64,000 nucleotides of DNA from positions 1 through 64,000 of the forward strand of contig QLIY01000680.1 in assembly GCA_003260075.1 (NCBI GenBank), written 5' to 3'. The DNA comes from Phallusia mammillata (Eukaryota; Chordata; Ascidiacea; Phlebobranchia; Ascidiidae). The notes beneath the pieces are model-generated. The model was not told the DNA's origin and did not search any database. It saw nothing but the letters and a program-made list of their open reading frames with translations. Positions 24,401 through 37,400 of the stretch are shown one piece after another (within the stretch, counting starts at the first letter, position 1; every line of letters starts with the position of its first letter). A program made the translations under genes and the position numbers.

Positions 24401-25423
24401 TTTTTTGTTAATGCAGTTGAATCACAATGCACCAGAAACCATTGTTTGCAATCAATGTTGATGACACATTGATCAGATTGCATTGATTTAGTCGTTTTAG
24501 TTGCTTTTATTAAAGCGGAAAAAATGGTCGCGGTTATATGTGACTATTATAAGTGACCCGCTGTAATACGTTGATTAAAACAACTTTATCATGCCGATTT
24601 AAAAGTCCTGGGCCCCTTTGCAGTATTGTAAATGGTTTGTGGTCACTTAAAAAACCTAAAAGGTACCGAAAAACAAACTTAAATGTAAATGAGTTAAAAA
24701 TGTCGACTTCAAAATCCCTAAAACAAAAATTTGCGAAAATATGCCTGCCTAAAATGAAAGGCTCAAATGTTCATTGAATTTTGGAAAAAAAATTATTGTC
24801 AAAACTGTAGTTTGCTTGGATTTTTTTGAGCATGGTTGTCTAAATAAATCAGGCGTTTCTTTATTGATAACAACTCAGATAAAGCGAAATGTTATGGAAC
24901 GCTTGAAAAGACATCTTTAACAACGCGATCGTGTACTCTGTTGCCCACAAAAGGCGACTTCGGAGTCCTTCAAGTTAATGAATCGTGAACAAACAAAGTT
25001 TAAATGAACTTAGCATGAGTTTTTTGGGCTGATGTTTTTCGTTTAACGGGTATAGCAGTTTTAGGGAAATAAATCAGACTTTTGATATACGGTTCTAATG
25101 TACATGATAAAGTGCATTAAAAAAAGCGTGAATTGCACATCCCCCCCAATATAACCTCATTTTTAATTAAAAGCATAGGATTGTAGAACAATCGGTTATA
25201 TCATTTGATGACTCATGGATCAGTATGTGCTTTGTGTGCCTGTTTAAATGGATAACTAAAGTTAGCGCTAAAAAAACTTGACTCATTTCCCAGCGTTTTC
25301 GCAACAGAAAAAAAAAACAGTTACCGCTGCATTTTTATCCATTTTAATCATACTGTGATTCGTTTTAGATTTGTTGTAGATCATTTTCATCGTTAAGCTG
25401 TGCAGAAAATTGGCAAATTCAAA

Positions 25424-28400
25424 ATGGTAAGCCACCCTGGTTCGGTGGTTTTCGTCCTTATGGTCACACTCTTTGTCTGTTTCTTAGGTAAGAAACTCGT
25501 TTGTTATTTTTTCTTTATTTTGATAAAATTACTAACAACCTAAACCTAAATTTCGTAATGTTATGTGCAGCACGATCTTTAAATTTACTCACTTTATCGC
25601 TAAAGTTTCGGATTTTTTTGCAATTGTTTTCGTGAATTGCAGTTGTAAAGATAAACTTAGTATTATTGGGTTTTACGGGGTTCGAACTCAAGACGACTTG
25701 AGTACGAATCAAGTTCGATGTTCGTAACTGCAAATGGACTTTAATTTTCGAAAATGAGATTTTTATAATCCTAATTATTATTAGGTTAGATTTTTCAACG
25801 TGAAATTGCCACACTTAAGTGGCCGAGTGTCAATTTAGGCCCGAATGGATACAGTTTTATCGAAAATAAAACACAAAAAAAACGGCCTGACTTTACAACT
25901 CTGAATGGTTATAACTGGTTGTTTTGACAACGTAAATGTTTTAAAAAGCCTGATACCTTGCCGGGGTGTTGTTGATTTTTGGTTCAACATCAATAAAAGA
26001 AAATCGAGAAACGATCGAAGTTCCCTCCATACAAAACCGTGCACCATAGAGCGTAGGTCGAACGCGAAAAGCAAGACCCTGAAATTTAATATATTAAAGT
26101 TTAAAGCACAGTCACAAATTTAAATTCCACACTGCCTGAAATAGAACACGCTGATTTAGGAGAAATGGCCTTCTCAAAAAAGCGCAGGTTATTTTAGGGT
26201 AGTGTGGTTTGACCAATCATAGCGCGATATTTTGGGCAACAATTGCATGGAAATAAAAGCTATCGAGAAAAAGATTGCACAATACTAAAGGTTAGTATTG
26301 CCGTATTACAATCCTACATGAAATGTAATATAACGCTACGTTTGGTTACAACATATTTCATACACGGAAAAGAACTGTTTTTTTTTACCGAAAGAAGACC
26401 CCCCCCCCTAGTATTGCCGTATTACAATCCTACATGAAATGTAATATAACGCTACGATTGGTTACAACATATTTCATACACGGAAAAGAACTGTTTTTTT
26501 TACCGAAAGAAGAAATAAAAAGATTAATTTAATAGGTTGACAGTCACAAAAAACAACACAGATTTTTTGTACTACTTTCTCTAAAAAAACAAAAACAACG
26601 CTAAAACAAAAAAACAAACAAATTTTGTACTATTCTCACAAATCTGCATGGATTCAAAATCGGCATTTAATGAAACTCAACTAATAAAGGTTCAAAACAG
26701 TTATTGGCACATTTCCCCCTTGCATACAGTTTCTCCGCAAAGCCCCTAAAAATGTTTTAAACTTTGAATGGGTGACAAATTTAGTTTTCTAATAGCAACA
26801 CCACGACGCGATGACGAGGGCTGAGTACGCAACATCCCATAAATCGGAGTTTATGATTCCTCCTTTCCTTATTTAGTAGTTTCGTGCAATCGAGCACTCA
26901 AAGACGCAACGTATTAACGACCTGTAAACACTTATCTGGTTCGATGGAACGCAAAAACTTTCACTTTAAACAAGGCCGACTTTGTACATTGGTAGCTATT
27001 AAATTTGTGGCGAAACAAAAAGGAAAAAAATTAAGTTAAACGAAATGTGCAATCTAGGGGCTTCGGGTCAATCATTGCCCATTCATTCCCCCCCCCAAAA
27101 AAAAAAAACCTACCATTTTAATCCCGCTACCCCGCAGATTTGGAATTCTGGCGCCAGGGGCATTGCCATGGAAACCGCGGACGTAAATCAAACCCAGGGT
27201 GGGGGCGAGAGGTTTAGTCGGGATAAGAACATGCTCAGACCGAAGCTTCGTGGGTTAAGTTTCCAAAAAATTTTGTTATAAGAGGGGGGTAGGGGGTTAA
27301 GTAGAAGTTGGGAATTTTCCACCAAGTCAGCTACGACGATGCGCTTGAAAAAACAAGACTTATCAAACGTAATAAAATCAACACGAGCGCCTTGCAAAAT
27401 AATACCTTGATAAGGTCGCATGTTTTCAAGGGCGCAATAGGTTTCTGACATTGCGGCAAAAACTAAGAAATATTTATATTACAACCACAAACTGAAAACG
27501 TCCGTAATTTGACTTTGCTTTCAAATTGTTTTTAGTTTCATGGAGAAAGTTTACTATAAAATAGACATAAGACAATTGCAACAAAACTTAAATTGCATTT
27601 TATCATCTCCTCAATAAACCATGAGTTTTTGGATTGCAATATTATAAAGTTTTATTTCATTCTATTGCTTTGTTCGTAATGCAAAAATCCGCTGATCGTT
27701 TTTTTTTTGCTGATGATGTGTAAAATGGTGTGAATCATTTTCCTGAGGAAGGCGCATTGATTAAAATGTCGCAACATTAAATGATTTAGCTGATTTTAAT
27801 GCAAGCGGATGTTGCCTTTGTGCGCTTTTTAAATCCCACAATAGAAGAGACAAAACAATTCAACATTTTTATTTGTGCGAAGTGAAACCCTAACAATCTG
27901 CTGTAAAAATTAAAAAAGTTCTAAACAATCCAAAATGTTTGTACAAATCTGATCATAATAAGATGGTTGTCTTGCCGCTGCATTATTCGCACCCAGGACC
28001 GCAAAACATACAAAACATCTTCGCGACGAAAACGTTAACATTGAACATGAGGATTTTAATGCAACGATTTTGCATTCATAGCAAACCAAAGGGGCAACTT
28101 CAACATTAAAATGTGTTCAACAAATGCAAGTTTTATCTCTAATCAAAACACTTTTATTGATAATCGACAAATGTAACTTGCAACGTTTTATAGGCCTTAG
28201 TGTCAACAACCAAAAAGAAAACACGCTATAACTGTCACAATTTACGTCAAATGCGGTGTAGAATCAATCTATTCAGGATTCGAACGAAGTTTAAATCAAA
28301 GAAAGGAAATTCGTGTTGTGAAATATGCCCACCGGGACGGTATTATAAAAGTAAAAGCCATTCAAGAATTGGCCACCCACTGGTTTCATAAAGAATACAA

Positions 28401-31400
28401 ACAAAAAACTATACAAAAGCAAAAAGGTGAGACAGCTTTCTCGAAACGTGCGGAGTTACCCCGAACCAACAAAAAGACGTCTAGTCCGTCAGGTTACCCC
28501 ATCAGAACAAACAATACAAAACCAACGAACACGGCACAATCCATTTAAACCAACCCTCAGAGTTCCTGCTACCTGTAACGCAAATAACTTTATTCGCGCA
28601 TTTCGTCACTCGCACAAACAATGCAGGCACATTTACATCCAAAAAGAGTTCGTCGGTTGCCAGGCAACGGGGCGTATTTCTCTGTGGAAGTTCCCGCGAA
28701 AACCGCAGTCGAGTGGAAAGATTTTAGGTGCGCGCGGGTTCGTTTGAAATTAGAACTTTTGGCCGAAATGAACAATGCCACATACCGGGCTTTTGTACGG
28801 CATGACAAGATAGAACTACGATATTGAGATCTTCAAAAGCGATAAGTAATGAACGATTTCAATGTCAATCCCCGGGTCAACATGTCTCTTAGAATCAACA
28901 CTACAAACTACTGATTGTTATCACACAATATTATTTTACGCCAAGATATAAAAATCTGCGAAACACAGCGTTCAGTTATAATAAGATTTTACAATAAAGA
29001 GTTAAATGCAGTTCAATATTTCGTTTGTAGCAAGTCTTTGCACCCTACCGTTTTCTGTGTGGTAACGCATTGCTGCATTAAACAGAAAACTCAAGTATAC
29101 CTTGTGTATTACGGGGATAGAACAAACGCAGTCAAGGATACGTTTGCGGTCAGTATTTAAATCGTTTTTCGAGCTCACAACAATAAACAAAATTCTTGCA
29201 ACTCACTCTGCCTATGTAATTGCCATTTCATTTCCTGTCTTCTGTTTGTGGTGCGTTGCCCTAGGACACAAAAACCCGCAAACATAAGGGCGACGTCTCG
29301 TATGTCAAACGGGGCTGGCCCAGACAACAATTTGTTGTTTCGAACGGTGCAAAAGACATTGTTGCTTAACAAAGCAAATACCACCAGTGTGTAAGAGAAA
29401 CGTAAAAAACCCCAGTCCCAAAATAATGCTAAACAATCGAAATGTGCTTTTATATCATTGGTTACATAGAAATGGTGCGCCGTTTTTTGGGGGCGTTTTA
29501 TCACAGTTAAAACTCGACTCTTTACTGCCATATAGCGGTGGTGTGTGTGCTAATCGGGACCAATCACGTGCTTCTGGTTTGCTAATTAACGCATTTACAT
29601 CTAACCATATATTATACATATATGCTTCATGAAATACATGGCAATGAATTAAATTCAAGTGATACTATACAACAGTACACATTGATGCCAGCCACTTGTA
29701 AAAATAGGAAAGTTTGAATTAAAAATATACGTTACTTTTGTAACTTTTTTGGACATGCGCTTGGTACTGACAGAGCCGCTTGGTTCCACTTGGCCGCCCA
29801 CGTTAAAAACGAAAAGTTCTAGCAATAAAAACGCAGTGATTTCATCCAAATTATTAGGAATTGCGCAACAGCCGAGCTGTCATAGAAAATCCGTATTTAA
29901 TTCGCTTCGTTTTTCATCGTCACCGTGAGATAACCTATACTGGGTAAAATTACTTGGATCGTAAAACAGTGTACATAGCTATTTGGGGATCAACGAAATA
30001 TCTCGTATCACCAAACAAGTTTAAATTTAAATGAGGTAGTAAAGCACATTTTAATGAATCACACCTGCGACCCCTGTAACGCAATTTTAAATCTTCATAT
30101 TCCAAATGACTTAGCGCAAAATAGTTATAAATTTTTCACTAGAACCGATATTGACATTGCTTTGAACTCTACGGTATGTCATAAAGTCTGGCTTTGGACA
30201 AATACGTTTCTGACCTCATAAAATTGAGTCGTGGGTCAAATAACAAGCAGACAAAAGGAAGCGAAAAATATTTCCAGGAATTTTTCATCTCCGTTTTACG
30301 AGCGGTTTTATGAAATATTGGAATCAGAGCAGAAATTGCTTGTTTGTCGCAAGCGTTTGTTAAGAGTGTCGCACTATTTCAATGACTTACAAATGCCTTT
30401 GAGACTGTGGGATTTTCCACAACACAAGTCGGCATTTTTACAAGTCAGACTTACAAAGGGGTTTGGTTCAGCCGACCATAGACAGAAGTTAAAACTGTAT
30501 TAACAAAGTAAAAACCTCACTGAAATTGAGCACACTGTCAATTGATTACAAAGACGACAACATTGCACGCTTGGTTAACAGCAATTCAGTTAATTTTCCC
30601 CCCCCCCGTTTGGTTCAGCCGACCATAGACAGAAGTTAAAACTGTATTAACAAAGCAAAAACCTCACTGAAATTGAGCACACTGTCAATTGATTACAAAG
30701 GCGACAACATTGCACGCTTGGTTAACAGCAATTCAGTTTAGTTAATTTGCTAGCCATTGTCGTGTGCCATGTGCGAAACCTCGAAACAAACAACAACATG
30801 TCGGCACAGCTGATTGCACAAAGCTTGCTCGTAAAACCCCCCCCCCCCCCATTGTCGTGTGCCATGTGCGAAACCTCGAAACAAACAACAACATGTTGTA
30901 ATAGCTGATTGCACAAAGCTCGCTCGTAACCTCACTTTACGCGAAGTGAACGCAACTCTTACACACCACGACTGGTTGATTGTCAGTGGTTGCTTGCTGC
31001 AACTGAAGGTTACATTGTAAAACACATAACAATGTTTTGTTGTTTTCGCTTCACAGGACAGGAGGTCGAAAAAGAATACCACCCATACGACGGCTGGTAC
31101 AACAACCGAGCCCATCCCGAATGGGGAATTATAGGTAAGAAAATACATACAGTGGATTGTTAACTTATGCTAGTAAAGGTTAACGTTTCTGGTAGGAATA
31201 AACTTCACGCAAAATAACAGTCATTAAACTAACAACTTTTGTTTCAGTACGAACTCAACAACCAGATTACTTGACTTAAAAAAAAAAAAATAGCAAATCC
31301 ATCACATGCTATTTTAGGTTAAAATTGTCAAAAAAACAGCAGATTTTTTTGTAATTGAACGTAACACCACCAAAAAGCCATGGTCTCTAAAACATCCCAA

Positions 31401-34400
31401 AAAAAGTTTTCGAACATTTTTTTCGCTTTACATTCGCGTACAAATAGTCATCGAGTAATCTACACTGCTTATAGAACCTATTCTTCGATAAAAAGCAAAG
31501 AAGCGCCGCTATTTATTTAAGTTTTTACATCAAAGGTGCAATCACAGCCGATTAAACACGAAAAAAGCCCACGAGGTTCTCCTTAAAGACATAGAAATCC
31601 TATATAAGCCCCGTGAAATTCCCTAGCACTCATCCGCCATTGTGTCCACGCTAAAATGTCGCTTTTGGGTTTTAAAAGTCTGCAAACAAACTGAGGCATC
31701 GTCTTCGAGAAAGTACCGGTCTATTGACGGAAAATTAGGGTTTCGAAAGCACTGATACAAAAAGATCGGGATTAGGAAAGACTTACAGTGAAATTGTCAC
31801 ATAAGGTAACCGTGCATTTGTATACGGATCACTGGGTTGACGGAGAGGGCAAAGTATTTCTGTTGAGCACGACTGGATTAAGGTGATGGTAAATCGATCG
31901 TCTGAGGCTGTGGGCTTCATTTCTGCCACACACTTGCTAAAATCGAAGGTTCAAAAAGTTAAAAAAATTAGGTGAAAACATTTTTATATTAAACACTTCT
32001 AATTGCTAATTACAAGACAAGTTTAGGCAATTGGGCAAAAGCCTTCTTTTTAAAAAGTGCCTTACGCCAATGTAAAACGTAGGAGTGTTTAAAATTCATA
32101 TTTTCAAAACACGTTTCCTAATCCCCGAAAACAATAAATAATTTAACTCCCCCCCCCCCTTTTTAGCCAAGTCGAAGGTCTGGGCTAAAATGGAGTGAAG
32201 GGGACCTCTTGTCAAACAAACATCTCGGGGTCGCGGAAGTCACATGGCAACGAAGCCCCCCCCCCACGTGAGACACCCAGCGAACAAACAAACTGGTGAC
32301 CTTTTAACATAGCCATAAATAAACATTCCTCGCGCCAAAAGACGAAATATGAGGCAAGGGGAAAAAACAGTGACCGCATGTTGAATTTGAATACCAGGAG
32401 CAGATCCTCTATATATTCATCAACAACGAACAAATAATTCTTCCTTGGGGTATATGCCGCAAAGTGCTCAAAACAATTAGGGATTTTCCAAAGTCACAGA
32501 GAAGGCTCGGGGATTTTTAGCCAAGTCGAAGGTCTGGGCTAAAATGGAGTGAAGGGGACCTTTTCTCAAACAAACATCTCGGGGTCTTGGAGTGCACGTT
32601 GCAACGAAACGTGCAAAACAATTTTGCATGCGGACTTTTCGTGGCCTTGTTGTTGAATGCAAAACTGAAAATGGGAAATTCCGGCATTTCAACAACACGC
32701 GAACAACTTGATCTGCAATCTATCGTTTGTGCGGCAATACTTTGGTTGTGGTAACATCCAAACATATTTACAGTATTTTTGTAGTTAAATCAGTGACATA
32801 ACACATAAATACAGGCTTTTGTGTTTAAAACCGGCGAATTTCATTTTCCCTTTCGAGTTATAAGATCTTATTAGTGAGTAAAAGCGGATTTTCATGACAA
32901 GTCGATATTATTTCGGATCCTTTAACTCAAATGCCCTGGAAAATAGCGAAATGCAACCAAGAATGACGAGACATTAAATTATAAAATACGACTCTTAAAG
33001 TCAATGACCATTTTAAGCTGCAGACAGTGCACACTGTTTCAACCTATAAGGTCTCTTTAGTACAGCTGGTGACAAGAGATAGGCCGTATTGACTAGTGTA
33101 GCTGATGAGACCTTACAGATCGAAACAGTGTGTGGACTGTCTGCAGCTTATCATTTATTGGCTCGGTGCTTTTACAATAACCATTTTATATCTCTATATT
33201 AATGTTAATAGCGGAATCTAAAGTTTTATTATTTCAGAGGTTCACCTAAGACTAAGAAATTTTGTGAAACACTGCTCTAACGGAACTTTTTGTTGGTCCA
33301 GATTCTCCCCTTACCCGTCGAGTCCCGTCCCACTACAGAGATGGGGTATACGACCCATCTGGGTGGAATCGCCCGAATCCCCGAGCTGTGAGCGAGGCAA
33401 CGATGAGCGGAGCAACTGGAGAGGGTTCAAGGTCAATGAGGACAGCCCTACTCGTGTTTTTCGGTAAGTAGTTTGAGTCATTTGTGAAAAAGCCTTGCTG
33501 CACCCCAAACCTACGGATGTCGATAACTTTATAGGATTGCTCATGGAATATGTCATTAGAATGACATACCGCTTTAATAATGTCAGTAGTAAACACATTG
33601 CAGGATGTAACTTAAAAATGCTGTCAAGTACACGATGGAAAACATTTTACTCATTTTTGCTAAATGCTTAATAACCTTTTGTCACTTATGTCTTATACAA
33701 CCTATTTAACGTAACAATGTCTGTAATTGACGTCACTTATACGCCACATCAAGACAGATTTTACCCATTTTTATGCGGATGTTTAATTCCTTAAAGATCT
33801 TTCATGACTTGTACAACCTATATGACAAAACAATGTCCATAATTGACGTCTTTTACAGACCCGACTAAAATTCTTAAAAAAAACAACGTCCTTAAACCGA
33901 TGAAGTTTGGACAAAAAATACTCAGTGAAACAAGATGTTACGTGTTACGTATTCTCACAGGTCAGCAAGTAGTGGAAGAAATTCTAGATGCCCAGAGACC
34001 TGGATGCCCGCCCGAGTATTTCAACATTAAGATCCCGCGCAACGATTCACTGTACGACCCTGATGATACAGGAGAAGTCGAGATCCCCTTCCTACGTTCA
34101 CGATACGATCAAACCATCAGTGGGTTCTCACCTAACTTCCCGAGACAACAGGTTTGTTATGTGACTAAAGGGAAATAACAACAAAATTGGAACTAACACC
34201 TTTTCAGGAAAGACGATTATAAATTTGAAACTGGGATCAGGTCCGACACATTATTTGGCACTTTCATATACCGATAAGACCAGTGGTTCCCAAACAAATT
34301 TACAGCACGTGGTGAGCCACGAATCGCTATGAAATAGACATTTGGGCCACAGACCAAAAACGTTTGGAAACCCCTGACTATTACTTATTAGACTATTACT

Positions 34401-37400
34401 CAGATTTGGAGATTAAACAAAAAATGACCCACAATAAAGTATTGCAGCGGTAGCATTTGGATTTTAGACACTGTTTTGACAATTTGAAGTTAACAACATA
34501 ATAATATCTATAGGAATGCCAACAAAATTTTAATCAAGAACGTTTCAGGCCCTCTTTTAAACAATCAGACAGTATGTCTCAAAAAAACTAAACGAAACAT
34601 CGACGAAAAAATCAAATCAAAAACGTTCTCAAGCGCTTTCATAAACACCAGACTTGTTAAACTATTACTCGGATTTTACAATTAAACGAAACAAAAAATG
34701 ACCCCAAAGAAAGATTTACTTGGATTTTAAGACACTGTTTTGTTCATTTGAATGCCTTTTAGTTTTCCAGAATAAGGCTACCCTTGGAAATTTTGCCGAC
34801 AAATAAGCACACAAAACGACGTTTAATTTTGAAGACTGCATTTTTGCGTCGCCGTAAAGTGACATTTTTATATTTCTGACTTACAGTTGAACGAGATTAC
34901 TGCCTTCATCGACGGTGGTTTAACTTATGGCATAAGCAAAGCATGGGCTGATGCTCTTCGACTTCACAAACACGAATGTCCCGAAAGAACAAGAGACAGC
35001 CATTTATTTGCAAGCGTAAGTTATGTTTGGTATTTTTTCGCATTCTATTTGAATAAGGTTCATGATGTCGTGTTTTAGTTAATGTAAGGTACGTATAGGT
35101 ACTAAGGCTTAGGCTACATATAAACTATTCCCTACAAATAAACAAATATTATACAGGTCGCAAACTTATATACTAGATGTAAAAATAAGCGGGCCGTAAA
35201 TACTTTCATGTCGCCAAGTGGTAGCATAAAAATGGAACGTTTTATGCGTCGTGTTTTATTTAATGTAAGGTACAGGTATTAAGACTCACATGTTAACAGA
35301 ACAAACAGGTCACTAACTTTACAAACCTTTGTATATATAAGCAGTCATTAGTCTGAATTATAGCTATATCGCCAGGTAAGAACACATCTTAAAATGGACA
35401 CCCAAACATCATCACATGGCCCATGCACGTTTTTGTGCGCAAAGTCACGTGCATTTCTCTTGGCTTCGGATAAGTTGCACGTTTACAGGCGAAAAAACAA
35501 CAAAAATAACTAAAGCATAAATCACGTCCCCAAAACGAAACTCTATTTCCAGACCAATCACGGGGCATGCTGCGTCACGTGACGTAGTCAAAATGCCTGC
35601 GCACTGAGGCGTGCTGTAGCGCAGACGAGCAGCAAACTGCAGAAAAACATTTCTGCCTTATCGCGTTATTTTGAGCAGCGTGGGCACCCCCCCCCCGTTC
35701 ATGATGTCGTGTTTTAGTTAATGTAAGGTACGTATAGGTACTAAACTATTCCCTACAAATAAACAAATATCATACAGGTCGCAAACTTATATACTAGATG
35801 TAAAAATAAGAAGCGGGCCGTAAATACTTTCACGTCGCCAAGTGGTAGCATAACCCCCCCCCCTTCCTGCCATCTTCGCTGCTTTGGGTTCCGAAATAAA
35901 CGGTCTATGTAACGTCACAGGTCGAGAATAGGTTGGCGCGTTTTTATTGGGGGCTCAAATGGCGGACTTAAGGACCCCGAAATATCTGACAGACGATGTC
36001 ACATGGCCTATTGTGACGTGTTAATGGCAGTGGTTATTTACAAGGCCATTTCTCCGAAACAAGTTGATCCCATTGCAAAACAACTAGTACTCAATAAGAC
36101 GCAGAAATTTTGGAGACAGAAAAAAAAATCTATTTTTTCATGCAAAACATGACAATAAATTGAATACAACCTGTCTTGGTTTCGTGGAATTCCTTTCAAA
36201 TCCTCTGTCCCCCCCCCCCTTGATCCCATTGCAAAACAACTAGTACTCAATAAGACGCAGAAATTTTCTAGACAGAAAAAAAAAATCGTTTTTTTCATGC
36301 AAAACATGACAAAAAATTAAATACAACCTGTCTTGGTTTCGTGGAATTCTTTTCAAATCCTCTGTTTATCCGCAGTATATTACTGTAATCCTAAACACAT
36401 TCGATGGCCAACATACATATTTGCTCTCTTTTTAAGTAGTGAACGTGTGGCAAATTATAATTTAAAAATTGGGCGTTGGCAATGAAATACACTAGTCTAG
36501 TAACACTATAGACAAACTGCAGCGCGTTTATTCTTGGTTTTGGCGCATGTGTGTTACTGTGCCTTTCTTTGTCAAAGAAAAGAATTCAACTAGTTGCATT
36601 ACTAATTTTCACGTCTCACAAAAGCACAGTAGTTAGAAAAACTCGACCTTTTTGGTGTTAAAACACACGCGTTTTTCGGTACCAACAAAACAACTTTAAT
36701 ACTTTTCCCTACAGCAAAGTAACCCGACCGACTGCAGAGGGGAACTAGCGTCCTATCGAGGCGAAGGGAGGTTTCCAATCGAAAACGACATCGGACTTCC
36801 TATCGTTAACCCCCCACCACCCAGGGATCACGTGTTAAAGTCAGCTACACGTTTCTATCGTAAGTGATTATTGTCAACACTGGCACCTATTCATTCCGTC
36901 CCCATAATAGGATGCAAAAATCGTGTTTTTGTGTATTTATTCCAGTGCAAATTTGGGCTTAACGGCTTGGGTTTGGGGTTAGGTTTGTGCGCAAACAGAT
37001 GGTCTAACTTGCCCCCCCCCCAACACTGGCACCTATTCATTCCGTCCCCATAATAGGATGCAAAAATCGAAGTGTTTTTGTGTATTTATTCCAGTCCAAA
37101 TTTAGGCTTAACGGCTTGGGTTTGGGGTTAGATTTGTGCGCAAACAGATGGTCTGACTTTACATTCTTTAAACATTGTGTCGTAGTTTCATCTTGGCAAA
37201 TATAACTTCCTAACTAATTCAGAATAGTTTTTTAAAGTGTTTGGGCTTGTATTTTTGGGTTCGGGCCCGTTTACAATCATATGTTTTCAAACGTTTTTCA
37301 ATTTCACACTGCTTTAGTTATTACAAATCCTTTCCTGCGCGTAGAGTGCGCTCGAGCAAAACTAGCCCCAGACCTAAAATGGTTGGCAAACAACGCTCTA

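Larger units (their letters stand above)
8284..25423. other. Gene-poor stretch of about 17 kb upstream of DUOX
   Basis: Only short, unsupported open frames occur here. The longest (23334-23822, 162 codons) matches nothing I recognise and has no clear splice partners. The stretch holds tRNA-derived SINE-like pieces, poly-C-separated local duplications and transposon ends, each listed separately. The outer promoter and any 5' untranslated exons of DUOX should lie near its right end, but none can be assigned. There is one undetermined base at 8888. Confidence 0.5.
25488..31056. other. DUOX intron 1, 5.6 kb
   Basis: This is the longest intron of the gene. It carries two or three poly-C duplications (listed separately) and short unsupported open frames. 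I see no recognisable gene inside it. A strong internal exon cannot be excluded, but the exon 1 and exon 2 phases already fit directly. Confidence 0.6.

Noticed and set aside
25141..27096. Shorter C runs at 25141-25147 and 27088-27096
   Set aside because: 7 and 9 C without duplicated flanks. They may be ordinary homopolymers, so no join is claimed.
33859..33960. Earlier acceptor (ttttacag) for DUOX exon 4 at 33858/33859
   Set aside because: It is in phase and open, but would insert 34 residues between LVFF and GQQVVEE that are absent from other dual oxidases. The acceptor at 33960/33961 gives the conserved junction.
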